Part shown: positions 24,533-34,077 of the stretch, piece after piece
Layout: every line of letters begins with the position of its first letter
Position numbering within the stretch: position 1 is the stretch's first letter
Assembly (NCBI GenBank): GCA_018222405.1
Contig: JAAFAI010000033.1
Coordinates: 1 to 45,655, forward strand
DNA from: Gammaproteobacteria bacterium
GTDB taxonomy: Bacteria > Pseudomonadota > Gammaproteobacteria > Enterobacterales > Alteromonadaceae
Direction of reading: 5' to 3'
DNA: 45,655 nt
The notes under the pieces: generated by a model
Told to the model about the DNA's origin: nothing
Databases searched by the model: none
The model's input: the letters and a program-made list of their open reading frames with translations, nothing else
Position numbers and translations under genes: made by a program

Positions 24533-27286
24533 TTACAGGCTGTTCATGCTCTGTACCGAAACCGGACCAAGATCAGCGGCTTCAACTTCAGCTTTAATTT
24601 TCTCGGCATCACCAATGATAAGCCATGTCAGCTTATCCGGGTGAATGACCTGTGCTGCAGCTTCATTAAGGTCGTCCAGGGTGAGGCCGTTGTATTTTTC
24701 TACCAGGGTTTCCGGGTAGTTATACTGACGGTTAAAACGGCTACTGGAAAGCAGGCTGCCCAGCACCGAACCGGCGGTTTCAAACTGCCCTGGCAGTGAG
24801 CGTACTTCATCAAGACGCGCACGTTCCAGCTCCATGGCCATCGGTGGCTTATCACCTAAGTAACCGTTCAGCTCTTTCTTCAGCTCCAGTAAAGACGGTC
24901 CGGTCTGGTCGGTCTGAACCGGTGCATACACCATAAACGGACGCTGACCTCGCGCATCCTGCAGGAAGGTATAAGCGCCGTAAGACCAGCCTTTATCTTC
25001 ACGCAGGTTCATATTAACCCGGGCGGTAAACGCACCACCTAAGGTCAGGTTCATTGCCTCAATGGCAATGTTGTTGTCAATACCTGTGGGCGGCGCTAAA
25101 TGGGCTGCCAGAATAAGCGACTGCTGCGAGCCCGGACGGTCAATAATAATCGCCTGGCCCTTTTCAGGCAGTTTGGCCTGAGCGATTTGCTTGCTGCCTT
25201 TGCTACCCGACACTTTCCACTTACCAAACTCTTTCTCAAGCGCCGGTTTAATCTCGCTTAAGGTGGTGTCACCAACCACGAAGATAGTGGCATTATCCGG
25301 GCGTAACCAGGTGTTTTTAAAGGTAACCAGATCGTCACGAGTCACTGCCTGAACATCTTCAGCCGTACCGGTGCCGGTAAACGGAATACCGTAGGCATGG
25401 TCGTCACCGTAAATGAGCGGTGGCAGCAGGGTCAGGGCAATACTTACCGGACGAGTCTTTTGCTGAGCAATATTACTTAAGATAAGCGCACGCTGGCGCT
25501 CAATCTCTTCCTTATCAAAGGAGGGATCTTTAAGGATATCACCAAGTAAGGCCAGTGATGGCTGCATGTTTTCCTTCAGCATCGACATGCTGACGGTCGT
25601 AGTATCAAGATTAGAGCCACTGTTTAAGTTAGTACCCAGTTGCTCCAGCTCGGCTGCCAGCTCCAGTGCGTCATAGTCACCGGCACCTTCATCAAGCATT
25701 CGGGTGGTAAAGCTGGCAAGGCCCAGTTTGCCGCCTGCATCCGCTGCATAACCGGCATCAAACTGCACTGCTACATTCACTAACGGCACTGTAGAGCGCT
25801 GTGCAAAAACTACTTTGATGCCATTCGATAACTCGGTTTCAGTCACTTGTGGGAAGCTTAGCTGGGTTTCTGCATCAATCGACGGCAGGCCAGTGCTGCG
25901 GTCAACGCCTTCTGCTTTGGCCGTATGTTCTTCGAACGGCACAAAGGTAATCTGATGCCAGCCATCACCCAGCCATTGCTGAGCAGCCGCTTTAACCTTT
26001 TTAGGTGTTGAGTCAGCCAGTTCTTCTAATTCAGTTTTGAAGTAATTGGGATCGCCGGCAATGTATTCACCGGTAGCCAGGGTATCGGCCTTACCGCCAA
26101 AGCCGCCAACTTCCTCCAGGCCACGAATAATTGAGGCACGACGCTTGGTGGATACCAGCTCTACTTCATCACGGCTGGGGCCTTTACGTAAGAATTCGGC
26201 GATGATTTTATCCATTTCGCGTTCAACTTTACCGACGTCCTCACCGGCTTTTACGTCTACGCTGACACCAAAAATCGAAGCCATCTGCAGTTCATAGTTA
26301 AACACGGAGGCATTGGTAGCGATTTGCTGATCGTAAACCAGTTCTTTATACATCCGTGAATTCTTACCATCGCCTAATACACTTGCTGCAATAAACAGGT
26401 CGGTGGCGGTCGGGCTGGTATTCTCAGGCGACACCCACAAACGGTAGATGCGGGTTTGCGGTACCTTATCCTGTACAACCTGGCGGGTATTCGCTTTACG
26501 TTCAGGTACCCAGGATTGCCATTTGGCAAGGGCCGGGCCCGGCTCAATATCGCCAAAGTATTTATCGACCAAAGGTTTGGCCTCAGCAGCGTTAATATCA
26601 CCACTGAGCACTAATATGGCATTGTTTGGCCCGTAATACTGATTAAACCAGGCTTTTACATCATCCAGTGAGGCCGAGTTGAGGTCATCCATCGAACCAA
26701 TAACCGTGTGATTGTATGGATGGCCGCTGGGGAACAAGGCTTCAACCACATGATTAAACAAAGTGCCGTAGGGCTGATCTTCACCCTGGCGTTTTTCGTT
26801 TTGTACCACACCCCGTTGCTCGTCGAGCTTGTCCTGAGTAACTGCGCCGAGTAAATGCCCCATGCGATCAGATTCCATCCATAAAATTCGTTCCAGGGCA
26901 GGGGTTGGAACGGTCTGGAAGTAATTGGTGCGGTCAAAGTTTGTGGTTCCGTTGAGGCCGGTTGCTCCCGCTTCCTGTAGTGGCCCGAACCATTCGTCGT
27001 CATAGTTTTCAGAGCCGTTGAACATCAGGTGCTCAAATAAGTGAGCAAAACCTGATTTGCCTTCCGGCTCATCCTTAGAGCCCACTTTATACCATACCGC
27101 AACCGCTACTACCGGCGCTTTGCGGTCTTCATGGACAATAACGGTGAGACCGTTATCGGTGGTAAATTTCTCGTAGTCGATGTTAATGTCGTCTTTGGCA
27201 AACGCAGCAGTGATGCATAAACTGCTGAGTGCCAGTACACCAACGCCTAGTTTCAGGCCTTTGGTGAGGTGCTTGATTACTGTCAT
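24533..27286 (-). CDS. Secreted M16-family (pitrilysin-like) zinc metallopeptidase
   Basis: This is 917 residues from ATG 27286. It has a signal peptide (to AAFA, about residue 30) and then two M16 halves. The N-terminal active half has the inverted zinc motif HLFEH (H82, catalytic E85, H86 with this start) followed by MFNGSENYDD and the downstream glutamate region around QNEKRQGED. The C-terminal half has the inactive counterpart (ELSNGIKVVFAQRSTVPLVN...). Two-in-one-chain architecture is common for periplasmic peptide-degrading M16 enzymes. ATG 27295 is 3 codons upstream but abuts AAGG; ATG 27286 has AAGGA at 7-8 nt. It lies downstream of the amidohydrolase gene, separated by 146 bp and a hairpin. 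Confidence 0.93.
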   Translation of the reverse strand: MTVIKHLTKGLKLGVGVLALSSLCITAAFAKDDINIDYEKFTTDNGLTVIVHEDRKAPVVAVAVWYKVGSKDEPEGKSGFAHLFEHLMFNGSENYDDEWFGPLQEAGATGLNGTTNFDRTNYFQTVPTPALERILWMESDRMGHLLGAVTQDKLDEQRGVVQNEKRQGEDQPYGTLFNHVVEALFPSGHPYNHTVIGSMDDLNSASLDDVKAWFNQYYGPNNAILVLSGDINAAEAKPLVDKYFGDIEPGPALAKWQSWVPERKANTRQVVQDKVPQTRIYRLWVSPENTSPTATDLFIAASVLGDGKNSRMYKELVYDQQIATNASVFNYELQMASIFGVSVDVKAGEDVGKVEREMDKIIAEFLRKGPSRDEVELVSTKRRASIIRGLEEVGGFGGKADTLATGEYIAGDPNYFKTELEELADSTPKKVKAAAQQWLGDGWHQITFVPFEEHTAKAEGVDRSTGLPSIDAETQLSFPQVTETELSNGIKVVFAQRSTVPLVNVAVQFDAGYAADAGGKLGLASFTTRMLDEGAGDYDALELAAELEQLGTNLNSGSNLDTTTVSMSMLKENMQPSLALLGDILKDPSFDKEEIERQRALILSNIAQQKTRPVSIALTLLPPLIYGDDHAYGIPFTGTGTAEDVQAVTRDDLVTFKNTWLRPDNATIFVVGDTTLSEIKPALEKEFGKWKVSGSKGSKQIAQAKLPEKGQAIIIDRPGSQQSLILAAHLAPPTGIDNNIAIEAMNLTLGGAFTARVNMNLREDKGWSYGAYTFLQDARGQRPFMVYAPVQTDQTGPSLLELKKELNGYLGDKPPMAMELERARLDEVRSLPGQFETAGSVLGSLLSSSRFNRQYNYPETLVEKYNGLTLDDLNEAAAQVIHPDKLTWLIIGDAEKIKAEVEAADLGPVSVQSMNSL

Positions 27287-27363
27287 GAATGTCATCCTTA
27301 ATCTTTTTATTAGCGTTGATTATCGCCTGGGCACAGTTATGCCAGTGTTAAACATAAAGCATT

Positions 27364-27388
27364 CCGCCAGTAATTAAAGCACTGGCGG
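27364..27388. terminator. Hairpin between amidohydrolase and M16 genes
   Basis: CCGCCAGT at 27364-27371 pairs with ACTGGCGG at 27381-27388 over a 9-nt loop, 45 nt beyond the amidohydrolase stop. There is no uninterrupted T-tract on the minus strand, so it may attenuate or stabilise rather than fully terminate the transcript. Confidence 0.45.
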
Positions 27389-27432
27389 CAGCAAAACTGT
27401 AAATGTTTGTTAACGGGTCAGATTAACCCGGT

Positions 27433-29496
27433 TTAATCGGGAATATGCACCTCAGGCACCTCGGTAAATGGCTGTATGCCAAACGAAGGATAAACCTCAG
27501 TGGGAAAGTAAATGCGTCCCTGAGTGGCAACCATGGCGATGGTTTTAATGGCTTTGAGATCCTGGGTCGGGTCACCGGGCACCAGGAAAAAATCGGCCTG
27601 TTTACCCACTTCTATGGAGCCGCGCTCTGTATGCCCGAGGTACTGCGCCATATCGTAGGAGCCACGCCGCAGCGCCTCGGCAGCTGTCATACCAATTTTT
27701 TCAAACAGTTCCAGTTCACGATGCAAGTAAAATGCGCCGCCCATATCCGTGCCGGGCACCAACAGAATGCCCCGTTTGTGCATTAACGCCAGCGTGTCGA
27801 GAATTTTCTGGTAAGCGGCAAGGTAAGCTTCGTCCTCGGCTTCATCAGCCACATTAAGCATGGCAGATTTGGCTGAACGCTGCACGCTGATAGGCATGTG
27901 ATCGATATAATCGCGCACCGCAAAGTTGGTAATGCCATTACGGCCCGTCATGGCGTATTCGTGGATCACTGCGGTGGGGTCGTGGGCGATGTTGTTATCG
28001 GCCATCAGTTTTAACGTGTGCTGCACTTTATCGCTGTTGAGGTCTAAATCAACAAAGCGCTTCATGCCGGTAATTCTGAACAGGGTGCGGGTGTCCTCTT
28101 CCGGTCCGAGCACCCAACCGAGCATAATCTGGTTGATATGCGTGAGTTCATCATAGCCTGCCTCAATCATCTGGTCGGCGCGGTAAAACGCAGGTACGTG
28201 GCCTGCTACCCGCATACCCAGCCGGTGGGCCTCTGCTGCCATTTCTTCCACCCAGTCACCGTTCATGGAGTTGTAGATTTTAATTTGCCAGTAGCCTTTT
28301 TCGGCGTAGTTTCTGACCAGCTCCAGCGCTTTTTCTTTACTGTCTGCCAGCTCTCCGGTTGCTGCGCTGAATTCACTTACGCCTTCAATAAAGCCGCTTT
28401 TGGTGATGGTAGGGCCAATCAGCACGCCGCGATCAATTTTGTCTATCAGGTCTGACAGCACGTCGTCTTCATTACCCATATCGCGAATGCCGGTAACGCC
28501 AGCCATGACATTCATGATTGCCTGATTATCGCCCACGTGGCCGTGCATGTCGTAAAGGCCTGCTACCAGCGTGCCGCCTTCGCCTTCGATAAATACTTCA
28601 TCAGCGCCAGGGGCTGAACGAACGTCTTCGATAGCGGTAATGGTATCGCCGGTCATGACCACCGATACCGGGTCGGTCAGGCTTAGTGACTTCGGATCGA
28701 AAATGCGCACATTGTTAATCCGCACCGGTTGCTCATACTCATGGGTAACGTTACTGGCGATGTCTTCATAACGCTGGGTATTGAGAGTGGCTGTTAGTTC
28801 GCGCAGGCGACTGTCTTCATCCTCAAAGCCTGCTTTTAACAATGCAAAACGTGGTGATACGGTGCCTACGTACTGCTGTTGTTCATCCAGTAAAATATAA
28901 CTCGGGTTAAGATTGATGCCACCAACGGCATACAGGGTAACTGCCAGTTCGCCGTCTTTACCCTGCAATGTAAGGGATTCTTTCGGTGTAACAGTTACCT
29001 GACCAGCCGGTAAGGCGGGGTAGGGCTCACCACCGGCGTCAAGAACAGTTTTCGCGTAAGTATACAGCGCATAAGGGCTGGGATTCTGAGCAATATAGAT
29101 GGGCTTGTTGCTGGCATCGGCTTCGCCACTGCCTGCGGCAGAAGTCCAGCTGGCCTGGCCGTCTTTGACCTCGTAGGTTTCATTAACCTGATTACCAAAG
29201 GTTGTCTTACCGGTGATTTTCCAGCTGATTGGCAAGCCGGCTTCAGAAAGTAACAGGGTTTCTTCGCTGCTGGCACCACGGCCGTTGTTGCTAAATCCAT
29301 AGCTGATATCAATCAGCGTGCCGGACTGACTGATGGTCATATCGCCCACATCGGTACCGCCAAACAGCACATTGTAACTGGCGGTTTCAACCTGTGTTTG
29401 CTGGCTCTGTGAAGCCGTTGTATCTGAGCCTACAGGCGCCTCACCGCTACAGGCAGCTAAACCCGTAAGTGTGAGTAAAACAATCAGTTTTCGCAT
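27433..29496 (-). CDS. Amidohydrolase-superfamily lipoprotein
   Basis: This is a 687-residue protein. A lipoprotein signal (LTGLAAC, acyl-Cys16) puts it in the periplasm or outer membrane. An N-terminal region of about 250 residues has a beta-rich fold of unknown role. It is followed by an amidohydrolase barrel (about 285-675). Metal ligands are visible: HxH in DMHGHVGD, H in AGHVPAFY, H in ELTHIN, and D in PGTDMGG. The C-terminal RGSIEVGKQADFFLV is typical of imidazolonepropionase/prolidase-like amidohydrolases. The substrate is unknown; secreted relatives act on dipeptides or cyclic amides. AAGGAAG precedes the start. The N-terminal extension is unusual among amidohydrolases. Confidence 0.85.
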   Translation of the reverse strand: MRKLIVLLTLTGLAACSGEAPVGSDTTASQSQQTQVETASYNVLFGGTDVGDMTISQSGTLIDISYGFSNNGRGASSEETLLLSEAGLPISWKITGKTTFGNQVNETYEVKDGQASWTSAAGSGEADASNKPIYIAQNPSPYALYTYAKTVLDAGGEPYPALPAGQVTVTPKESLTLQGKDGELAVTLYAVGGINLNPSYILLDEQQQYVGTVSPRFALLKAGFEDEDSRLRELTATLNTQRYEDIASNVTHEYEQPVRINNVRIFDPKSLSLTDPVSVVMTGDTITAIEDVRSAPGADEVFIEGEGGTLVAGLYDMHGHVGDNQAIMNVMAGVTGIRDMGNEDDVLSDLIDKIDRGVLIGPTITKSGFIEGVSEFSAATGELADSKEKALELVRNYAEKGYWQIKIYNSMNGDWVEEMAAEAHRLGMRVAGHVPAFYRADQMIEAGYDELTHINQIMLGWVLGPEEDTRTLFRITGMKRFVDLDLNSDKVQHTLKLMADNNIAHDPTAVIHEYAMTGRNGITNFAVRDYIDHMPISVQRSAKSAMLNVADEAEDEAYLAAYQKILDTLALMHKRGILLVPGTDMGGAFYLHRELELFEKIGMTAAEALRRGSYDMAQYLGHTERGSIEVGKQADFFLVPGDPTQDLKAIKTIAMVATQGRIYFPTEVYPSFGIQPFTEVPEVHIPD

Positions 29497-29550
29497 GTTT
29501 CTTCCTTTTTGTCGTTATTATTATCAGTATGTCACAAAGCGGCTGTTAGC

Positions 29551-31533
29551 CTAATACTTAAAATTACCCATGGTACGCTCAAGCAGCGCATTGTTGGTTT
29601 GCAGATCGGTTGTCAGTGCTTTGAGTTCGTCGGCTATAGAAACCTGATGCGTGGCGGCGTCCTGAACTGAAATTACATCCTGAGCAATCTGATCGGAGGT
29701 AACCGACTGCTGCTCGGCAGCTGCCGACATCGCATTGGCCTGTATTTCCACGTTGCCGGCGCTCTCGCGTACGGTATTAGCGGTGCGTTCACCGCTTTCG
29801 GTAAGGTTGAGTGAGGTACGCGCGGCTTCTGCGCTCTGGCTTACCCCGTTGATCACTTTGGTACTTACCTGCGCCAGAGTATCGAGGAGCGATGAGATTT
29901 TATCCGATGAGCCGCGACTGGCTGTGGCCAGCTGGCGCACCTCGTCGGCCACCACCGCAAAGCCTCTGCCGTGCTCACCGGCACGGGCAGCCTCAATAGC
30001 AGCATTCAGCGCCAGCAGGTTGGTTTGATCAGAAAGCGTGTTGATAGTATCGAGAATGCCGCTGATTTCGCTCAGATGTTCGCCCATGGTTTTAGCGCTG
30101 TTTTCCACATCCTGCATTTGCTCTGTGAGACTGTGAATCGAGGTTTTAATGGTGTTATTGGCCTGGGTTGCCTCGTCGGCCAGTTTGTCGAGGGCCTGAC
30201 TCGACTCCAGGGTATTAAAGGCTGACTGAGCAATTTCTTTACTGGTTTGGGTCATCTGCTCAATAGCAGTAGCTATGCTCATGGCTCGCTGTTGAGTTTG
30301 CTCTGACTCGGAGTGAATGGTATCGGCCGACTCGGCTACGCTGTTGCCCAACTGAGTGCTGGTATTTACCGATTTGGCCAGACCGGTAATCAAATCCCGG
30401 ATTGCCAGTAAGGTTTGATTAACCGCTTTGGAGATAACGCCAAGTTCATTGTCGCTATTGAGTTTAACGTTAATGGTGAGGTCGCCGCTGCGGGAGATAT
30501 CGTTGAGCCTGTAAGTCAGTGTGGACAGCTGAGAATTAAGCGTTTTGATCAGGGTGAGTACCAGCAGGATAACTACCGCAAATACCGCTCCGGTTACCGA
30601 GACCAGCACAATCAGGCTGGTGAGTTCTGCTTGGTATTCAGCCTCCGCACTGGCTTTTACCTCTAGCCAGGTGCCGTCCAGCAAACCTTTTACCAGGCCA
30701 ATCTGGGCGGTGGCCTGACCAAACCAGTCGGATGCGGCCGGAAGTTGTGAAAAATCCACTGACTCTGCGAGTAAAGCACGGTAAACCTTATCCATAAACG
30801 CTTTTTGAGAGGACCCGGCAACGGCATTGAAGTCTGTCAGCTCCTGGCCGGTTAAGGCATTTTTTTGGACGGTAATAAGGTAGTCAATGCTGTCGTGGTA
30901 TTCCGAAAGGTCGCCGGCTAAGCGTGGCGTAATGCTTTGGCTGGCCAGCACACCATTAATTTTGCCTCGTAATTGGCCGAGACGCTCCTTTAACCACGCG
31001 AAGGTCAGGGCGTGTGCCACGGTGTTGCTCACACTGCGGTTGGTGATGTTAAGCACAAGCGTATTGGCCGTATCGAGCGCCATACGGTTGACCTTGCTGT
31101 AATAAGCGAAAGCTTTGCTGCCTTCTCGCCGGTCGACTTGTTGGTGAATGGCATTTTTGTTGTCCAGCATAGCAAACAGACTGCTGAGCTGGTGTTGAAT
31201 GTTGAGTGAATCAGGCCAGTCCTGATTTGATAGCTGGCGTAGCGTATCTACCGAAGCACTGGCTTTTTGCCGTTGTTCGAGAACTTTGGCCCGAGCTTGT
31301 TCACTGCCTGAACCCAAAAAGCCGGCGGTTAGTCCACGCTCTATCGCGTGATTATGGGCAATTTTTTCTACCGCATCGACCAGTTCTACCATGCGGGTTT
31401 CCAATTCAGCCTGATTTAACTGGGTAAGGCTTTTGTTCACTGCGATGCCGGTCATCACCAGCATTAATCCGCCAATAAGGCCGATACACAGTAGCGTCAG
31501 GTTTACTATCGATAAACGTATAAATCCATTCAT
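29551..31533 (-). CDS. Methyl-accepting chemotaxis protein with NIT-type sensor domain
   Basis: This 660-residue inner-membrane chemoreceptor has a first transmembrane helix at about 10-32. A large periplasmic helical domain (about 40-290) carries IAHNHAIERGLTAGFLGSGS, typical of nitrate/nitrite-sensing (NIT, PF08376) domains. A second helix (about 305-330), a HAMP linker and the MCP signalling hairpin follow, with TDQTNLLALNAAIEAARAGE and GRGFAVVADEVRQLA at the tip. There is no C-terminal CheR-binding pentapeptide (ends MGNFKY). The ribosome site is weak (GGAC). It is a single gene. Nitrate as ligand is a family inference and the exact ligand may differ. Confidence 0.92.
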   Translation of the reverse strand: MNGFIRLSIVNLTLLCIGLIGGLMLVMTGIAVNKSLTQLNQAELETRMVELVDAVEKIAHNHAIERGLTAGFLGSGSEQARAKVLEQRQKASASVDTLRQLSNQDWPDSLNIQHQLSSLFAMLDNKNAIHQQVDRREGSKAFAYYSKVNRMALDTANTLVLNITNRSVSNTVAHALTFAWLKERLGQLRGKINGVLASQSITPRLAGDLSEYHDSIDYLITVQKNALTGQELTDFNAVAGSSQKAFMDKVYRALLAESVDFSQLPAASDWFGQATAQIGLVKGLLDGTWLEVKASAEAEYQAELTSLIVLVSVTGAVFAVVILLVLTLIKTLNSQLSTLTYRLNDISRSGDLTINVKLNSDNELGVISKAVNQTLLAIRDLITGLAKSVNTSTQLGNSVAESADTIHSESEQTQQRAMSIATAIEQMTQTSKEIAQSAFNTLESSQALDKLADEATQANNTIKTSIHSLTEQMQDVENSAKTMGEHLSEISGILDTINTLSDQTNLLALNAAIEAARAGEHGRGFAVVADEVRQLATASRGSSDKISSLLDTLAQVSTKVINGVSQSAEAARTSLNLTESGERTANTVRESAGNVEIQANAMSAAAEQQSVTSDQIAQDVISVQDAATHQVSIADELKALTTDLQTNNALLERTMGNFKY

Positions 31534-31702
31534 AGTCTGCTTGTCCGAAAGCCCCTGTACTAAAAAACTCAGAGGTATCTTGATTAACTAGGCTTATAAC
31601 AGCGGTGTCTGTGGGGAATCTATTGGTTTACTTCCCCTCACTTGGAATAAAGTATAGTTACAGTTTTACGATTCGCGAGGATTTGCCTGAACGGCATGGG
31701 CA

Positions 31703-31720
31703 ACGGGCCCAAAGGCCCGT
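31703..31720. other. Hairpin downstream of grxB
   Basis: ACGGGCC at 31703-31709 pairs with GGCCCGT at 31714-31720 over CAAA. It lies 21 nt beyond the grxB stop and could end that transcript, although the minus strand lacks a clear T-tract. Confidence 0.45.
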
Positions 31721-31740
31721 AACGGATTGGCGGGTAAGGA

Positions 31741-32385
31741 TTAAACGGCTTGCTGCCAGTAAAGGTGAATATCGGTCAGGGCGGCGATGTCATCTACGTA
31801 CTGCTTCACCGGTTGTGGCCAGTCAAGGCCTTTCACCATGGTCAGGTTGCGCAGGAACGGGAAGGTAAGTACATCATCCATGCCCAGGCTGGCAGAGGCC
31901 TTTAGCGGCGGTAGTTTGCTGAGCATTTCATTTACCCGGCCAATGTAATGGTCTGTTTTCGACATGGCTTCAGTAAAAGTCATGGCAATCGCTTTTTCTT
32001 TTTTTGCCTGAAAATAGTCACGGGCCGAAACGGTGGCAAACTCCGGTTGGTCGATAAGGATATTGCGCGGGAATAGCAAACCGTTCATATCGCTGCTGTA
32101 TTCGCTTAGCAGAGTGGAAACTTTTTCAGCTTGCTGTGCAGGCTGTAACTGTTTATCTGCCGGAGCCAGAGACATAATTTTATCAACGATATCCAGGCTT
32201 TCGCCCATTGCGCTGCCATCGTCGGGTTGTAATATCGGCACCATTTTTTTGCCAATCAGCTTATGGCAGGTCTCATCGTCGTCGTTAAGCAGCAGTACTT
32301 TCTTGTGAGGAACACCGGTATAGTTGGCTACCATATCGGCGCGTACGCAAAACGGGCAGTGTAAATATTGATACAGGGTGAACAT
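31741..32385 (-). CDS. grxB: Glutaredoxin 2
   Basis: This is 214 residues from ATG 32385, the length of E. coli Grx2 (215). It has a GST-like fold with an N-terminal thioredoxin domain carrying the redox pair C10-P-F-C13, where E. coli has CPYC. The body (LLNDDDETCHKLIGKKMVPILQPDDGSAMGESLDIVDKI) and C-terminal helical domain match the family. It reduces protein and GSH mixed disulfides in the cytosol. A longer frame to 32448 is open, but ATG 32385 has AAAAGGAG directly upstream. It is divergent from the LysE-type exporter gene across 91 bp. Confidence 0.92.
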   Translation of the reverse strand: MFTLYQYLHCPFCVRADMVANYTGVPHKKVLLLNDDDETCHKLIGKKMVPILQPDDGSAMGESLDIVDKIMSLAPADKQLQPAQQAEKVSTLLSEYSSDMNGLLFPRNILIDQPEFATVSARDYFQAKKEKAIAMTFTEAMSKTDHYIGRVNEMLSKLPPLKASASLGMDDVLTFPFLRNLTMVKGLDWPQPVKQYVDDIAALTDIHLYWQQAV

Positions 32386-32476
32386 TGAGACACTCCTTTT
32401 GGCTGAATTTGTTGATAAACTATAACGTATTGACCCTACACATTTCATTTTTCAAAGATAATAAGTTATTCATTTC

Positions 32477-33118
32477 ATGACCTTAACGCCTGATACCCTT
32501 ATGGCCTTTGTGGTCGCAACACTGATCATCAGTTTGTCGCCCGGCCCCTCCAACCTGTACATTATGGCTTGCACTCTGGGTTCAGGCCGTACCGGCGGCA
32601 CCGCGGCGGCACTGGGCATGGCAGTAGGGTCTTCCAGTTATGCCATTGCCACGGCCTTTGGACTGGCCGCCGTTATAGCGTATGTTCCTGTGGTATTTAC
32701 GGTGATAAAGGTGTTGGGCGCGCTGTATCTGATTTATCTTGGCGTTACCGCGTTACGTTTTGCTTCAGCCCCCCATTTGCGCAAGCCAGTTCAGGCATCG
32801 ACCCGGCGGATTGTTTCCAGAAGCTTGCTGGTAGAACTGAGTAATCCCAAAACCGCGCTGTTTTTTATTGCCTTTCTGCCGCAGTTTACCCATGCGAAGG
32901 GCGATGTGTTGATCACCGATTTGCTTGTCCTCGGCCTACTTTTTAGTGTTATCGCGTTATGTTGTGATTTGCTGGTGGTGCAGCTCTCTCATCAACTGGG
33001 GCGCTGGATGGCAAAGAATCCGCGCATTGCGGTGCGTCAGGAACAACTGGTCGGGCTGATTTTCCTTGGCTTAGGCGCCACCCTGCTGCTGGACTTTGGC
33101 CAGACAGCAACGATTTAG
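32477..33118 (+). CDS. LysE/RhtB-family amino-acid exporter
   Basis: This 213-residue inner-membrane protein has about six hydrophobic segments. The RhtB/LysE signature SPGPSNLYIMACTLGSGRTGG is near the N-terminus, with YLIYLGVTALRF, and LVELSNPKTALFFIAFLPQF in the middle. Family members export homoserine, threonine, lysine or similar compounds; the substrate is not predictable. The ribosome site is weak. It converges on the ParA-type gene with 14 bp between stops. Confidence 0.88.
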   Translation: MTLTPDTLMAFVVATLIISLSPGPSNLYIMACTLGSGRTGGTAAALGMAVGSSSYAIATAFGLAAVIAYVPVVFTVIKVLGALYLIYLGVTALRFASAPHLRKPVQASTRRIVSRSLLVELSNPKTALFFIAFLPQFTHAKGDVLITDLLVLGLLFSVIALCCDLLVVQLSHQLGRWMAKNPRIAVRQEQLVGLIFLGLGATLLLDFGQTATI

Positions 33119-33132
33119 CCAGCCGGCCACCA

Positions 33133-33900
33133 TTAACTGCCTTCTACCTCATCGAAAAGCGCTGCAATTTGCTTGGTTACCTTATGGCTTGGCATTAAAA
33201 ATGGCAGCGGTGTGCGATGGGAGTGTGATTCTTTTACTTTCACAGAGCTGCTCAGACGGGTTTCAAACAAGGGCAGGCCTTTTTCCTGCAACTCACCAAT
33301 CAGCGCCGCCGGCAGTTTGGCCTGAGCGTTATACTGATTGATCACCACGCCGGATAGTGCCAGTGACTGGTTGTGGTCTTCTTTGATTTCCATGACATTT
33401 TCCAGCAAGCGTTCAATAGCCTGGGCAGAAAAATGATCGCAATCAAAGGGTACCAGAAACTCATCAGCAGCAATCAGGGCCGCTTTGGAGTAAAAGTTAA
33501 AATTGGGCGGGGTATCAATATAAATGCGTTCAAATTCTTCGCTTAGCGCTTCGAGGGTCTCGCGCAATTTGAACATCTTGTAACGTGATTCCAGTTCTCG
33601 CTCGATAGTGGCGAGGGTTGGGTCTGCCGGCAAGACATAAAGGTTTTCGAAAGCCGTTTCCTGCACAAATGCCGTAGGCGGCTGGGGCTTGGAAAACCAA
33701 CCGACAATTTGCTTAAACATGTCGGCCACGGTAAGGGTGTCTTCACTAATATCGATGCCCGCATAGTGGGTGCTGTTACCCTGTGCATCTAAGTCGACCA
33801 ATAGGGTTTTATATCCTCTTAAGGCACTTTCTGCTGCGAGATTGGTGCTGATGGTTGATTTGCCAACACCGCCCTTTTGATTGAATACCACCCGTTTCAT
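33133..33900 (-). CDS. Orphan ParA/MinD-type ATPase
   Basis: This is 255 residues from ATG 33900, with AGGGAG upstream; the frame opens 24 codons earlier. The deviant Walker A motif is at residues 9-16 (KGGVGKST, signature lysine K9 and catalytic K14). Walker A' is LLVDLDAQGNST, and the Walker B region is IYIDTPPNF. The protein dimerises on ATP and positions a cargo on nucleoid or membrane. No ParB or other partner gene is adjacent, and the chromosomal parAB pair is normally near rnmG/gidB, which is absent here. It may position a chemosensory, conjugative or metabolic cargo. The partner is unknown. Confidence 0.86.
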   Translation of the reverse strand: MKRVVFNQKGGVGKSTISTNLAAESALRGYKTLLVDLDAQGNSTHYAGIDISEDTLTVADMFKQIVGWFSKPQPPTAFVQETAFENLYVLPADPTLATIERELESRYKMFKLRETLEALSEEFERIYIDTPPNFNFYSKAALIAADEFLVPFDCDHFSAQAIERLLENVMEIKEDHNQSLALSGVVINQYNAQAKLPAALIGELQEKGLPLFETRLSSSVKVKESHSHRTPLPFLMPSHKVTKQIAALFDEVEGS

Positions 33901-34077
33901 GTGACTCCCTTTATTTCCTCGCCGGTCGATGAGTTGAGGACTTGCTGTATAAATAATCGACGCTTTCAGCATAAGTTATCCGTGCCGAAAAGTAACGGAT
34001 TAAAGTGTTTAAAAAATGTTAAATTTATGTGAGGTGAGCTAAACTAATACAAGCCATTTTAATGGAGCGGCCTGCCT

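Noticed and set aside
24359..24799. 146-residue plus-strand ORF
   Set aside because: It is antisense to the 3' end of the M16 peptidase gene and crosses its terminator.
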